The notes under the pieces are model-generated. The model had not been told where the DNA came from and searched no databases. It worked only from the letters and a program-made list of their open reading frames with translations. The position numbers and the translations under genes were made by a program. Positions 27,755-36,513 of a stretch of DNA of 64,000 nucleotides are shown here, in pieces. The number at the start of each line of letters is the position of its first letter. The first letter of the stretch is position 1. The DNA is taken from the NCBI RefSeq assembly GCF_016921115.1, contig NZ_JAFFZS010000013.1, forward strand, positions 1 through 64,000. Reading direction: 5' to 3'. The DNA comes from Streptomyces actuosus. Its GTDB lineage: Bacteria; Actinomycetota; Actinomycetes; Streptomycetales; Streptomycetaceae.

Positions 27755-28981
27755 GTGGTGTCGGTCGTGGTCGGGACCCGAGGCACGTCCCCTCCGGGGG
27801 ACGGGGACGCTGTGCCGCGGGCGTACGGGCCCGAGCCGGGGGCGTCCGCCACGGGTGCCGGGCTCGCGCGGCGGCGCCGGCGGCGGTGGACGCGCGGTGT
27901 CGGCGGCGGAGTGGCCGCCCTGCTCGTCGCCGGGGCCGGGGCGGGCTGGGCGCTGTACGCGAAGCTCGACGGGAACATCACCGCCGACGAGGCCGCCGCC
28001 GCGGAGCTGGCCCGGTACGCCCGGGAGCGGCCGACAGCGCTGGTGAAGGACGCGCAGAACATCCTCCTCATCGGGTCGGACTCCCGCTCGGGCGCGGGCA
28101 ACGCCGCGTACGGCCGGGACTCGGGCACCGAGCGCTCGGACACGACGATCCTGCTGCACCTGGCCGCCGGCCGGCGCGCGGCCACGGCCGTGTCCCTGCC
28201 CAGGGACCTGATGGTGGACGTGCCGAGTTGCCTGCGCGCGGACGGCAGGCGCAGCGAGCCGATGTTCGCCATGTTCAACTACGCGTTCGAGATGGGCGGT
28301 TCGGCGTGCACCATCCGGACCGTCGAACGGATGACGGGTGTGCGCATCGACCACCACGTCGTCGTCGACTTCAGCGGTTTCAAGAAGATGGTGGACGCCC
28401 TGGACGGCGTGGAGATCTGCGTTCCGCACGCCATCGACGACAAGGACGCCGAACTACGGCTGCCGGCCGGCCGCGTCACCCTCGACGGCGAACAGGCACT
28501 GGGCTACGTCCGCGCCCGGAAGTCGCTGGGCGACGGCAGCGACACCGACCGCATGGACCGGCAGCAGCGTTTCCTGGCGGCGCTCGTCAACAAGGTGCAG
28601 AGCAGTGGCGTGCTGCTGAATCCCGTGAAGCTGTATCCGGTCCTGGACGCGGCCACGTCGTCCCTCACCACCGACCCGGATCTGGCGAGTCTGCACGGTT
28701 TGTACCAACTCGTGCGGGGAGTGCGCGACATCCCTACGGAACGTGTGCAATTCCTTACCGTTCCCCGGGAGTCGTACTCCTCCGACGCCAATCGCGACCA
28801 GCTCGCGCAACCCGCGGCGGAGCGCCTCTTCGAGCGGCTGCGGCGGGACCTGCCCGTCACCGTCAGCGGGGAGACCACGCGCACCCCTAGTACAAATCAC
28901 CCCAATTCACTCGGCCGTGACGACACCTCCCCCACTCCCGCCTTCCGTGGCAACACCGCCGCCGAGAGCGCCTGCGGGTAA
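27755..28981 (+). CDS. LytR-CpsA-Psr (LCP) family protein, first of five
   Basis: 408 aa; start taken as GTG 27755, with an in-frame GTG one codon later possible. Cytoplasmic basic N-terminus, TM about 48-68, then the LCP domain: QNILLIGSDSRSG, SDTTILLHL, AVSLPRDLMVDVP, FKKMVDALDGVEICVPH and the R-rich helix RMDRQQRFLAALVNK. LCP proteins transfer undecaprenyl-linked glycopolymers onto peptidoglycan. It has four extracytoplasmic cysteines (PSC, SAC, EIC and the penultimate residue C-terminal SACG), and no LytR_C domain. Confidence 0.92.
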   Translation: MVSVVVGTRGTSPPGDGDAVPRAYGPEPGASATGAGLARRRRRRWTRGVGGGVAALLVAGAGAGWALYAKLDGNITADEAAAAELARYARERPTALVKDAQNILLIGSDSRSGAGNAAYGRDSGTERSDTTILLHLAAGRRAATAVSLPRDLMVDVPSCLRADGRRSEPMFAMFNYAFEMGGSACTIRTVERMTGVRIDHHVVVDFSGFKKMVDALDGVEICVPHAIDDKDAELRLPAGRVTLDGEQALGYVRARKSLGDGSDTDRMDRQQRFLAALVNKVQSSGVLLNPVKLYPVLDAATSSLTTDPDLASLHGLYQLVRGVRDIPTERVQFLTVPRESYSSDANRDQLAQPAAERLFERLRRDLPVTVSGETTRTPSTNHPNSLGRDDTSPTPAFRGNTAAESACG

Positions 28982-29227
28982 AGCGCTCCCCAAGATGGCG
29001 AACTCGCGTTCCAAGAAACGGGGGAATTGCCCGCTTGTAGGGACGTGGAGTTTGTCACCGTCGTCGCTCCACGCCGAACCGGGCGGATAGTGTGAGCGAT
29101 CCGGTGCACCATGCCGCGAGGTCCGCCCGAGGCCCGTGCACGGAAAGGAACTGAGAAACCGAGACGACCCGAGCGCCTTCTGAGGGGGAAAGGCGCCGCG
29201 TGGCCCCGACGGAGGATTCGGACAACC

Positions 29228-31039
29228 GTGGACGCGCAAGGCCGTGGGCGGGCGGAGAACATCGACCCCGCAGACCAATGGGTGCTCAATCCGAACACCG
29301 GCGAATACGAACTGCGACTGAGTCCTTCCACTCCGCAATCACCGGTACCCGGCCCCCGCAGAGGGGTCCCGCGGACGGGCGGCGCCCAGCGGGCGGCCGG
29401 CGTCCCGGGTGGGCCGCGCGCGGGCACCGGGACACCGGGACGGCAGGCCCCGGACCGGGGCACGCCGGACCGGGGCACGCCGGAACGGGAGTCTCCGGGA
29501 CACGACGTCCCGCCGCAGCGCCGGCGCCGCGGCACGCCCGCGGAGCCGCCGCCGGGGCGGCGCGGGCGGCGGCCCGCGAAGAAGAAGTCGAAGACGAAGA
29601 AGGTGCTGGCGTGGACCGGCGGCACGATGGCCGTCGTGCTGCTCGCCGCCGGCACCGCGGGCTACCTGTACCTCAAGCACCTGGAAGGCAACATCAGCTC
29701 GACCGACGTCGGCGACGCCGGCTCGAAGGGCTTCAGCAAGGACGAGGCCTTCAACATCCTGGTCATCGGCACCGACAAGCGGACCGGTGACGGCAACGAG
29801 GGGTACGGCGACAAGGGCAGCGTCGGCCACGCCGACACCAACATCCTCCTCCACGTCGCCAAGGACCGGTCGAACGCGACGGCGATGAGCATCCCCCGCG
29901 ACCTGATCGTGGACGTCCCGGACTGCCCCACCAAACAGCCCGACGGCTCGACCAAGGTCATCCCGGGCACGGAGAACGTGCGCTTCAACACCAGCCTCGG
30001 CCAGGAGGGCCGCGACGCGGGCTGCACCATGCGCACGGTCGCGGAGCTCACCGGCATACACGTCGACCACTTCATGATGGCCGACTTCAACGCCGTGAAG
30101 ACCCTCTCGACCGCGGTGGGCGGCGTCGAGGTGTGCGTGGAGCACGCCGTCGACGACAAGCAGTCGCACCTGAAGCTGCCCAAGGGCGAGTCGACGGTGG
30201 AGGGCGAGCAGGCCCTGGCCTTCGTCCGCACCCGGCACAGCTTCGGCAACCAGGGCGACCTGGACCGCATCAAGGTGCAGCAGCAGTTCCTCGGTTCGCT
30301 GATGCGCAAGATGGCGTCCGGCGACACCCTCACCAACCCGACGAAGCTGTACAAGCTGGCCGAGGCCGCCACCAGCGCGCTCACCGTCGACACCGGCATA
30401 GACGACGTCGGCACGCTCAAGGACGTCGCCCTGGAACTGAAGAAGGTGCCGACGAAGAACATCACCTTCCTGACGCTCCCGGTGGTCGACAACCCGGCCG
30501 AGAAGGTCCACGCCACCGTGGTCCCCGGGCCCACGGCCCCCCAGGTCTACGACACGATCAACAACGACGTCTCGTTCACCGAGGTCAAGAAGAAGGAGCA
30601 GGCGTCCAAGGACGCCGCGGCCGCCGCCGACGCGGCCAAGCTGAAGGGCACCCAGTCGGCCGCCTCCGAGGTCCGCGTCCGCATCCTGAACGGCGGCGCC
30701 GCCACCGGAAGCGCGCAGCGGACGCTGGAGTGGTTGCAGAATGAAGAAGGCGTGACCAAGTCGGAGAACGCGGGCAACGCCGAGGCGACGCTGAGCAGGA
30801 CCACGCTCGAGTACGCACCCGACCAGGCGGCGCAGGCACGCAAGCTCGCCGCGCTGATGGGGCTTCCGGGCTCCGCGCTGAAGCCGGGTGAAAGCGTGAC
30901 CAACTCCCAGGGCCTGCCGACGATGACACTGACCCTGGGCAAGGACTTCAAGGGTGCGGGGGTGTCCCTCACCGCCCCGGCAAAGGCGCCGGAGGTGGAC
31001 GGGAAGTCCACCGCGGACAAGGTCGAGTGCGCCAAGTAG
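29228..31039 (+). CDS. LCP family protein with LytR_C domain, second of five
   Basis: 603 aa from GTG 29228 (VDAQGRGRAENIDPADQWV, a Streptomyces family start; GGAGG 12 nt upstream). A long basic, Pro/Gly-rich cytoplasmic region with short RGTPD-type repeats near 78-90 precedes the TM (126-147). The LCP domain (FNILVIGTDKRTGDG, ADTNILLHV, SIPRDLIVDVP, LDRIKVQQQFLGSLM) is followed by a LytR_C domain near 470-560 (VRVRILNGGAATGSAQRTLEW). Four extracytoplasmic cysteines, one of them three residues from the C-terminus (ECAK). Confidence 0.93.
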   Translation: MDAQGRGRAENIDPADQWVLNPNTGEYELRLSPSTPQSPVPGPRRGVPRTGGAQRAAGVPGGPRAGTGTPGRQAPDRGTPDRGTPERESPGHDVPPQRRRRGTPAEPPPGRRGRRPAKKKSKTKKVLAWTGGTMAVVLLAAGTAGYLYLKHLEGNISSTDVGDAGSKGFSKDEAFNILVIGTDKRTGDGNEGYGDKGSVGHADTNILLHVAKDRSNATAMSIPRDLIVDVPDCPTKQPDGSTKVIPGTENVRFNTSLGQEGRDAGCTMRTVAELTGIHVDHFMMADFNAVKTLSTAVGGVEVCVEHAVDDKQSHLKLPKGESTVEGEQALAFVRTRHSFGNQGDLDRIKVQQQFLGSLMRKMASGDTLTNPTKLYKLAEAATSALTVDTGIDDVGTLKDVALELKKVPTKNITFLTLPVVDNPAEKVHATVVPGPTAPQVYDTINNDVSFTEVKKKEQASKDAAAAADAAKLKGTQSAASEVRVRILNGGAATGSAQRTLEWLQNEEGVTKSENAGNAEATLSRTTLEYAPDQAAQARKLAALMGLPGSALKPGESVTNSQGLPTMTLTLGKDFKGAGVSLTAPAKAPEVDGKSTADKVECAK

Positions 31040-31052
31040 TGACCTGACGGCT

Positions 31053-31082
31053 CCGTCCCGCGTCTTATCGGGCGCGGGACGG
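31053..31082 (+). terminator. Candidate terminator between two LCP genes
   Basis: CCGTCCCGCG (31053-31062), ten-base loop TCTTATCGGG, CGCGGGACGG (31073-31082). Lies between the second LCP stop and the GTG start of the third, so the third may depend partly on readthrough or a promoter further inside. Confidence 0.55.
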
Positions 31083-31114
31083 ACCCGTGTCCGGCGCAGG
31101 ACGGGGAGGCAGAA

Positions 31115-32830
31115 GTGGCGCAGAGCAGTGTGCGGGGGGAGGTTCCGGCGGCCGGGGGCACGACGTCCCCGGAATCGCGGGACGTGGCACCGCAGGACCA
31201 GGGATCGGCGCCGGGCCGGAACGCGCCGGAGACGGAGACGGAGCAGGGGGCCCCGGGCGACCGGGAGGACCCGTCCGCGCGGCACAGGGACGACGGGCGG
31301 CGCGGCGGCAAGGGCGGCGCGGGCCGCCGGGGCACCGATCGAAGGGGCCGCAGACGCCGCGTGCTGCGCTGGTCGGCGACGGTTCTGGCGTTGCTGATAC
31401 TGGGCACCGCGGGAGCGGGGTACCTGTACTACCGGCACTTGAACGGCAACATCCGCAAGGACGCGCTGAATCTCGGCGACGAGAAGGACCGGGCCGCGAA
31501 GCCGGAGGCCAACGCGGCGGGGCAGACCCCGCTGAACATCCTGCTGATCGGGTCGGACGCGCGGGACACCAAGGAGAACCAGAAGCTGGGCGGCGCCAAG
31601 GAGACGTTCGGCGGACCCCCGCTGGCGGACGTGCAGATGCTGCTGCACGTGTCCGCCGACCGGTCCAACATGTCGGTGGTCAGCATGCCGCGCGACACGC
31701 TGCTCCAACTGCCCAAGTGCACCGACCCGAACACCGGCGCGGTGTACCCGGCGACCACCGGCCGTGCGATGACGAACGAGTCGCTCGGCCGCGGCGGCCC
31801 CGGCTGCACGGTGGCGACCTGGGAGAAGCTCACCGACATCCACATCGACCACTTCATGATGATCGACTTCTCGGGTGTGGTGTCGATGGCGGACGCCATC
31901 GGCGGCGTCCCGGTGTGCGTGGACGCGAACATCTACTCCCACACCAGCACCGGTCACGGCTCCGGTCTGAAGCTTCGGGAGGGCACCACCTACGTCAAGG
32001 GCAAGCAGGCCCTGCAGTGGCTGCGGACCCGCTACGGCTTCGAGGACGGCAGCGACCTCGCGCGCGCCAAGGCGCAGCACATGTACATGAACGCGATGGT
32101 CCGCCAGTTGCGCGCGAACGCGAAGCTGACCAACCCGAACGCGCTGCGCCGGCTCGCCGAGGCGGCGACGAAGGCGGTCACCGTGGACGAGGGCCTGGCC
32201 AGCATCACCAGGATGTACGACCTCGCCGCCGAGTTGCAGAAGGTCCCCACGGACCGCATCACCATGACCACCATGCCGAACGAGTACGTCGGCGCCCGCG
32301 TGCAGCCCACCGCCGACGCGGCCAAGCTGTTCCGCCTGGTCCGCGAGGACATCGCCCTCGACGGCAAGGACCCGGAGAAGAAGCCCGTGCCGGAGCCGAC
32401 GCCGACGGACCCGGCCGCGCCGGACGCCGACATCGCCGTGCAGGTGCAGAACGGCACCCGCACCGAGGCCCTCGCCCCGGCGCCGGGGCGGGCGACCGCG
32501 GTGGCGGGGCTGCTGGCCGACAAGGGGTTCACGCAGTCCGTCGCGGATCCCTCCGCGGCGACCGCCGAGACCACCACGGTCGTCCGCTATCCGAGCGCCG
32601 ACCTGGAGGGCGACGCCCGGCAGGTCGCCAAGGCCCTCGGGATCCCCGCCAGTTCGGTGGTGCGGTCCACGGACGTCTCCGGGGTCACGCTCGTCGTCGG
32701 CGCCGACTGGCGGGAGGGCACGACGTACCGTGCGCCGAAGGAGGACGGCAGGACGCCCGACAGCGCTCAGGCGATCAACGCCTCCGACGACAGTCAGTGC
32801 ATGCACGTGGACCCGGGCTTCACCTGGTAG
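31115..32830 (+). CDS. LCP family protein with LytR_C domain, third of five
   Basis: 571 aa from GTG 31115 with GGGGAGGCAGAA upstream. Charged, Gly/Arg-rich cytoplasmic N-terminus (to about 85), TM 86-106, LCP domain (LNILLIGSDARDT, DVQMLLHVSADRSN, SMPRDTLLQLP, DLARAKAQHMYMNAMVRQL), and a C-terminal LytR_C-type domain around 430-540 (DIAVQVQNGTRTEALAPAPGR). Four extracytoplasmic cysteines including one in the last dozen residues (SQCMHVDPGFTW). Confidence 0.93.
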   Translation: MAQSSVRGEVPAAGGTTSPESRDVAPQDQGSAPGRNAPETETEQGAPGDREDPSARHRDDGRRGGKGGAGRRGTDRRGRRRRVLRWSATVLALLILGTAGAGYLYYRHLNGNIRKDALNLGDEKDRAAKPEANAAGQTPLNILLIGSDARDTKENQKLGGAKETFGGPPLADVQMLLHVSADRSNMSVVSMPRDTLLQLPKCTDPNTGAVYPATTGRAMTNESLGRGGPGCTVATWEKLTDIHIDHFMMIDFSGVVSMADAIGGVPVCVDANIYSHTSTGHGSGLKLREGTTYVKGKQALQWLRTRYGFEDGSDLARAKAQHMYMNAMVRQLRANAKLTNPNALRRLAEAATKAVTVDEGLASITRMYDLAAELQKVPTDRITMTTMPNEYVGARVQPTADAAKLFRLVREDIALDGKDPEKKPVPEPTPTDPAAPDADIAVQVQNGTRTEALAPAPGRATAVAGLLADKGFTQSVADPSAATAETTTVVRYPSADLEGDARQVAKALGIPASSVVRSTDVSGVTLVVGADWREGTTYRAPKEDGRTPDSAQAINASDDSQCMHVDPGFTW

Positions 32831-32866
32831 CCCGGGTCCGCCGCGGACGCCGTCCGGCGGGTGTGC

Positions 32867-33895
32867 TCAGCTGCCGCTGAGGACCGCGGGTCGGCGGGAG
32901 GCGATGACCTTCCTCGCCAGGGACCTGGGGCTGGTCAGGAAGCCCCAGCCCCAGGACATGTGCATGGTGGCCAGGGCGACGGGGATCCGCAGCCGCGCCG
33001 TCGCCGACAGGCCCTTGCCGGCCGGGACGGACCCGGCGACGAGGGCGGCGAGGTATCCGGCGGGGACCAGGAGACCCCACGGCGTCAGGGCGGCCCCGGT
33101 CACGACGCCGGCCGCGATCGCGCACAGAGCGGTCGGCGGGGCCAGGTAGCGCAGGTTGATGGAGCCCGAGTGGTACCGGGCGACGACGTGCCGCCAACGG
33201 CCGTAGTCCTTGTACTGCTTGGCGAGCGCCTTGACGCTGGGCCGCGGCCGGTACGACACCTTCAGCTCCGGCGAGAACCAGATCAGGCCGCCCGCCTCGC
33301 GGATGCGGAAGTTCAGCTCCCAGTCCTGGGCACGGATGAACTCCTCGTTGTAGCCGCCCTGCTGCTCCAGTGCCTCGCGGCGGAAGACGCCGAGGTACAC
33401 GGTCTCGGCGGGGCCTGCCTGCCCTCCGGTGTGGAAGGCGGCGTTGCCGACACCGATCTTCGAGGTCATGGCCGCGGCGACCGCGTGCTCCCAGTCGTTC
33501 TCGCCCTCGGCGTGCATGATGCCGCCGACGTTCTGCGCGCCGGTCTCCTCCAGGAGCCGTACCGCGGTGGCGATGTAGTCGGGCGAGAGCATGCCGTGCC
33601 CGTCGACGCGGACGACGATCGGATGGCGGGAGGCCTTGATCGCGGCGTTGAGGGCGGCGGGCGTACGGCCCGTCGGATTGGGCACGGTGTGCACGCGCGG
33701 GTCTTCCGCCACGAGCCGGGCCGCGATCTCGTCGGTACGGTCCGTGGACGGACCGAGGGCGACCACGACCTCCATCTCGCCGGCGTACTCCTGCGCCAGG
33801 ATCGCTTGGACGGCGCCGCGCAGATGCCGCTCCTCGTTGAGGACGGGCATGATCACGGACACGGCGGGGAGCTGCACGTCGGACTTCGCGTTCAT
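32867..33895 (-). CDS. Family 2 glycosyltransferase
   Basis: 342 aa. PAVSVIMPVLNEERHLRGAVQAIL is the GT2 N-terminus; the metal-binding triad is RVDGHGMLSPDYI, and FIRAQDWELNFRI supplies the acceptor motif. The C-terminal third has hydrophobic helices (ALCAIAAGVVTGAALTPWGLLVPAG) indicating membrane association. Cellulose-synthase-like or polyprenyl-linked polymer synthesis is likely. It is the only minus-strand gene within the LCP block, suggesting it makes part of the polymer the LCP proteins attach (inference). Confidence 0.9.
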   Translation of the reverse strand: MNAKSDVQLPAVSVIMPVLNEERHLRGAVQAILAQEYAGEMEVVVALGPSTDRTDEIAARLVAEDPRVHTVPNPTGRTPAALNAAIKASRHPIVVRVDGHGMLSPDYIATAVRLLEETGAQNVGGIMHAEGENDWEHAVAAAMTSKIGVGNAAFHTGGQAGPAETVYLGVFRREALEQQGGYNEEFIRAQDWELNFRIREAGGLIWFSPELKVSYRPRPSVKALAKQYKDYGRWRHVVARYHSGSINLRYLAPPTALCAIAAGVVTGAALTPWGLLVPAGYLAALVAGSVPAGKGLSATARLRIPVALATMHMSWGWGFLTSPRSLARKVIASRRPAVLSGS

Positions 33896-34023
33896 AGGGG
33901 GCTCACGTTACCGCGAACGGGGGACAGCCCGACGCCCCACCGGGTGCGCTGCACCGGGCGGGAGATCGTATCGGCCTATCGTGCTCACGGTTCCCACGTA
34001 CGGCCGCCGTCCGGAGGTGTCCC

Positions 34024-35508
34024 ATGCCCACGCCGCCTCGGTCCCCAGCCCGGCCGCAGCGCCGCCCGCAACCGCCCCGCCGCCGCCCCCCGCACAGTGC
34101 CGTGCGCCGCCGGAAGCCCCGTTGGGCGATGCGGGCGGTGACGGGCCTGTCCGTGGTGCTCCTTGCCTCCGCCGGGATCGGCCACTCCCTGCTCAGCGGC
34201 CTGGACGCGGACATCGCCCGCGTCGACCCCTTCAAGGACATGAAGAACCGTCCGCGCGCGGGCCACGGCATGAACATCCTGCTGGTCGGCACCGACGGGC
34301 GCGACCGGATCACCGAGCGGGAGCGGCGGACCTACCGGCTGGGCGGCGCGCCCTGCCACTGCACCGACACGATCATGATGGTGCACATCTCGGAGGACCG
34401 GGAGCGCGCCAGCGTGGTGAGCCTGCCGCGCGACTCCTACGCCGAGGCGCCCGCGCACACCGACCGGAACACGGGTGAGCTGCATCACGCCCACCCCATC
34501 AAGCTCAACGCCGCCTACGCGGAGGGCGGCCCGCGGCTGACGGTGCGCACGGTCGAGCAGATGACCAGGGTGAAGATCGACCACTACCTGGAGGTCGACT
34601 TCGTCAGCTTCATGAAGACGGTCGACGAGCTCGGCGGTGTCAGGATCTGCACCGCCCGGCCCCTGAAGGACTCCTACACCGGCCTCGACCTCGCCGCGGG
34701 CACGCACCTCCTCAACGGCGGCCAGGCCCTCCAGTACGTCCGCTCCCGGCACGTCGACGGCGCCTCCGACCTCGGCCGCATGAAACGCCAGCAGCGTTTC
34801 CTGGCCGCCCTGGTGGACCGCGCCACGTCCTCGGGGATCCTGCTGAACCCGCTGAAGTTCCGGGACGTGACGCGGGCGGTGCTCGGCTCGGTGCGGGCGG
34901 ACAAGGGGTTCGGCACGGACGAACTGCTCGACCTCGGCCGTGCGATGCGCACCTTCTCCCCCGCCTCCTCGGAGTTCACCACCGTCCCGATCGGCCGGAT
35001 GGGATACGCGGTCAAGGGCCTGGGCTCGACGCTGAAGTGGGACCCGGCCAAGGCCGACGCCCTGTTCGAGAAGCTGCGCGAGGACCACCCGCTCAGCAAT
35101 CCCCGCCCGCGCAGCACCGCCGCACTCGTCGAGGTGCCCCCGCGGCAGATCCGCGTACAGGTCGAGAACGGCACCTCCACGGCGGGCCTGGCCCGGCGGG
35201 TCGACACCGCACTCGCCGCCACGGGCTTCCGCACCACCAAGGCCCCCGTGAACGCCGGCGGCCGACCGGTGCACCGTACCGTCGTCTCCTACGACCCCCG
35301 CTGGGACCGCTCGGCCCGCGCCCTCGCCGCCGCCCTGCCCGGCAGCGAGCTGCGCGCGGTCAAGGGGCAGGGCGCCGTCATGAAGGTCATCGCAGGGTCG
35401 GACTTCACCCGGGTCCGGCCGGTGCGCGGCGAGGAACCGGCGAAGACGGACGCGCCGGTCGTCCGGGGCAACGAGGTGGGCTGCTCCCAGGGCGTGTCCC
35501 GAATGTAG
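34024..35508 (+). CDS. LCP family protein with LytR_C domain, fourth of five
   Basis: 494 aa with GGAGGTGTCCC before the ATG. TM about 36-57 after an Arg/Pro-rich N-terminus; LCP domain (MNILLVGTDGRDRI, CTDTIMMVHISEDR, SLPRDSYAEAP, DLGRMKRQQRFLAALV) and C-terminal LytR_C (IRVQVENGTSTAGLARRVD). Cysteine layout differs from the first three: the two early cysteines form a CHC motif directly before the DTIM strand, with one more in VRICTARP and one near the C-terminus (EVGCSQGVSRM). Confidence 0.93.
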   Translation: MPTPPRSPARPQRRPQPPRRRPPHSAVRRRKPRWAMRAVTGLSVVLLASAGIGHSLLSGLDADIARVDPFKDMKNRPRAGHGMNILLVGTDGRDRITERERRTYRLGGAPCHCTDTIMMVHISEDRERASVVSLPRDSYAEAPAHTDRNTGELHHAHPIKLNAAYAEGGPRLTVRTVEQMTRVKIDHYLEVDFVSFMKTVDELGGVRICTARPLKDSYTGLDLAAGTHLLNGGQALQYVRSRHVDGASDLGRMKRQQRFLAALVDRATSSGILLNPLKFRDVTRAVLGSVRADKGFGTDELLDLGRAMRTFSPASSEFTTVPIGRMGYAVKGLGSTLKWDPAKADALFEKLREDHPLSNPRPRSTAALVEVPPRQIRVQVENGTSTAGLARRVDTALAATGFRTTKAPVNAGGRPVHRTVVSYDPRWDRSARALAAALPGSELRAVKGQGAVMKVIAGSDFTRVRPVRGEEPAKTDAPVVRGNEVGCSQGVSRM

Positions 35509-36030
35509 CGTCGTCCGCCCGCAGGACGGGGCTCGCGGCGTCCGGTGCGGTGCATCGCGAGGCAGAGGGCCGCCCGCGTACCGGGCGTACGCGGGCGCCC
35601 CCGGCGACGCGGCGATGCGCCGTGCCAGGCGTCGCGAGCACGACGTGCCTTTCGAAACCCGCCCGGCGCCGCGTCGCGGAAGGTCTGCCGTCGGACGTCC
35701 CGGTCACGGCACCGGGGCCGCGTCGGGCGGTGGCCGCGGGGACGGACGAGGAGCGCGTGGCGGCACACCGGGGCTCCCGCGGTGCCGGGGCGGTGGCCCG
35801 GATGCGCGGGCCGCCCGCGCCGGCGGCCCCGGCACCGCGCGGCGGGTGGTCGGCGGCCCGGGTGGGCGGCGCGGGTCGTGCTGTCGCATCCGTGAGGAAC
35901 ATCGGGGGTGTCACGGACTTCGCCGCCGCGGACGCACGGCGTGACTCCGATGGACGCGGGCCGCGGACAGGCGTAGGACAAGAAGGGCACGGGGTCCGCC
36001 CCGGGCCCCTCTCGTCCCCCAGGAGGAGCC
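35509..36030. other. Intergenic region with repeat copy A
   Basis: 522 bp with no convincing gene. The first 160 bp contain a segment shared with the region at 49619-49735 (see the repeat entries). The last 60 bp before the next gene are AT-richer and carry its ribosome site CAGGAGGAGCC. Confidence 0.6.
35537..35645. repeat. Dispersed intergenic repeat, copy A
   Basis: The first 51 nt (GCGGCGTCCGGTGCGGTGCA onward, through GCGTACCGGG) match copy B at 49619-49669 with about six mismatches, and a further CCGGCGACGCGG block is shared at the same relative position. The reverse strands of both copies carry a similar out-of-context frame (RGRPSASRCTAPDAA versus RGRSSASRRTAPDAA), but no start or family domain is evident. 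Confidence 0.6.
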
Positions 36031-36393
36031 ATGACCCAGCCCGGAACCACCGCCCCCATGAGCAAGGAGATGCAGGACTGCGTCGAGGCCTGCATGGCGT
36101 GCCACGGCGTGTGCGAGGAGACCATGAGCTCCTGCCTGCAGAAGGGCGGCGAGGCCCAGATGCAGATCATGCGCGCGCTGATCGACTGCTCCGAGATGAC
36201 ACGCATGTGCGCCGACATGATGATGCGGCGGTCGCCGCTGGCGGCCGAGATGTGCGCGATGTGCGCCGGCGCCTGCGACATGTGCGCCGAGGCGTGTATG
36301 TCCATGCCGGACGACAGCCAGATGATGCGCTGCGCCGACTCCTGTCGCCGCTGCGCGGAGATGTGCCGCGCGATGGCGGGCGCCACGATGTGA
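36031..36393 (+). CDS. Four-helix bundle copper-storage-like protein (Csp type), cysteine rich
   Basis: 120 aa with 16 cysteines, at positions 17, 21, 24, 28, 35, 53, 60, 75, 78, 82, 85, 89, 101, 105, 108 and 112, plus many methionines. They occur as CxxxCxxC, CxxxCxxC-type heptad-spaced pairs on helices (e.g. CVEACMACHGVC, CAMCAGACDMCAEAC), the pattern of Csp1/Csp3 copper storage proteins, which bind many Cu(I) inside a four-helix bundle. There is no signal peptide, so a cytosolic Csp3-like role is most likely. It is a single gene with a strong ribosome site and a strong terminator downstream. Confidence 0.9.
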   Translation: MTQPGTTAPMSKEMQDCVEACMACHGVCEETMSSCLQKGGEAQMQIMRALIDCSEMTRMCADMMMRRSPLAAEMCAMCAGACDMCAEACMSMPDDSQMMRCADSCRRCAEMCRAMAGATM

Positions 36394-36450
36394 CAAGCCC
36401 CGGTCGGCCGCCCCGCGGCCGGACACCAGGGCACCGCGCCGCCGCCGGAC

Positions 36451-36478
36451 TCAAGGGCACCCCGCGGGGTGCCCTTGA
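36451..36478 (+). terminator. Rho-independent-type terminator after the Csp gene
   Basis: TCAAGGGCACCCC (36451-36463), loop GC, GGGGTGCCCTTGA (36466-36478): a 13-bp perfect stem. It separates the copper-protein gene from the methyltransferase 36 bp further on. Confidence 0.85.
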
Positions 36479-36513
36479 TCCGCGCCCTACGGGCCGTCCG
36501 GCAGGGTGGCTCC

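Noticed and set aside
29339..32806. Very long open frame on the minus strand across the LCP genes
   Set aside because: Reading-frame shadow of high-GC plus-strand genes with verified LCP motifs; the translation is repetitive Val/Gly/Arg/Asp without any domain.
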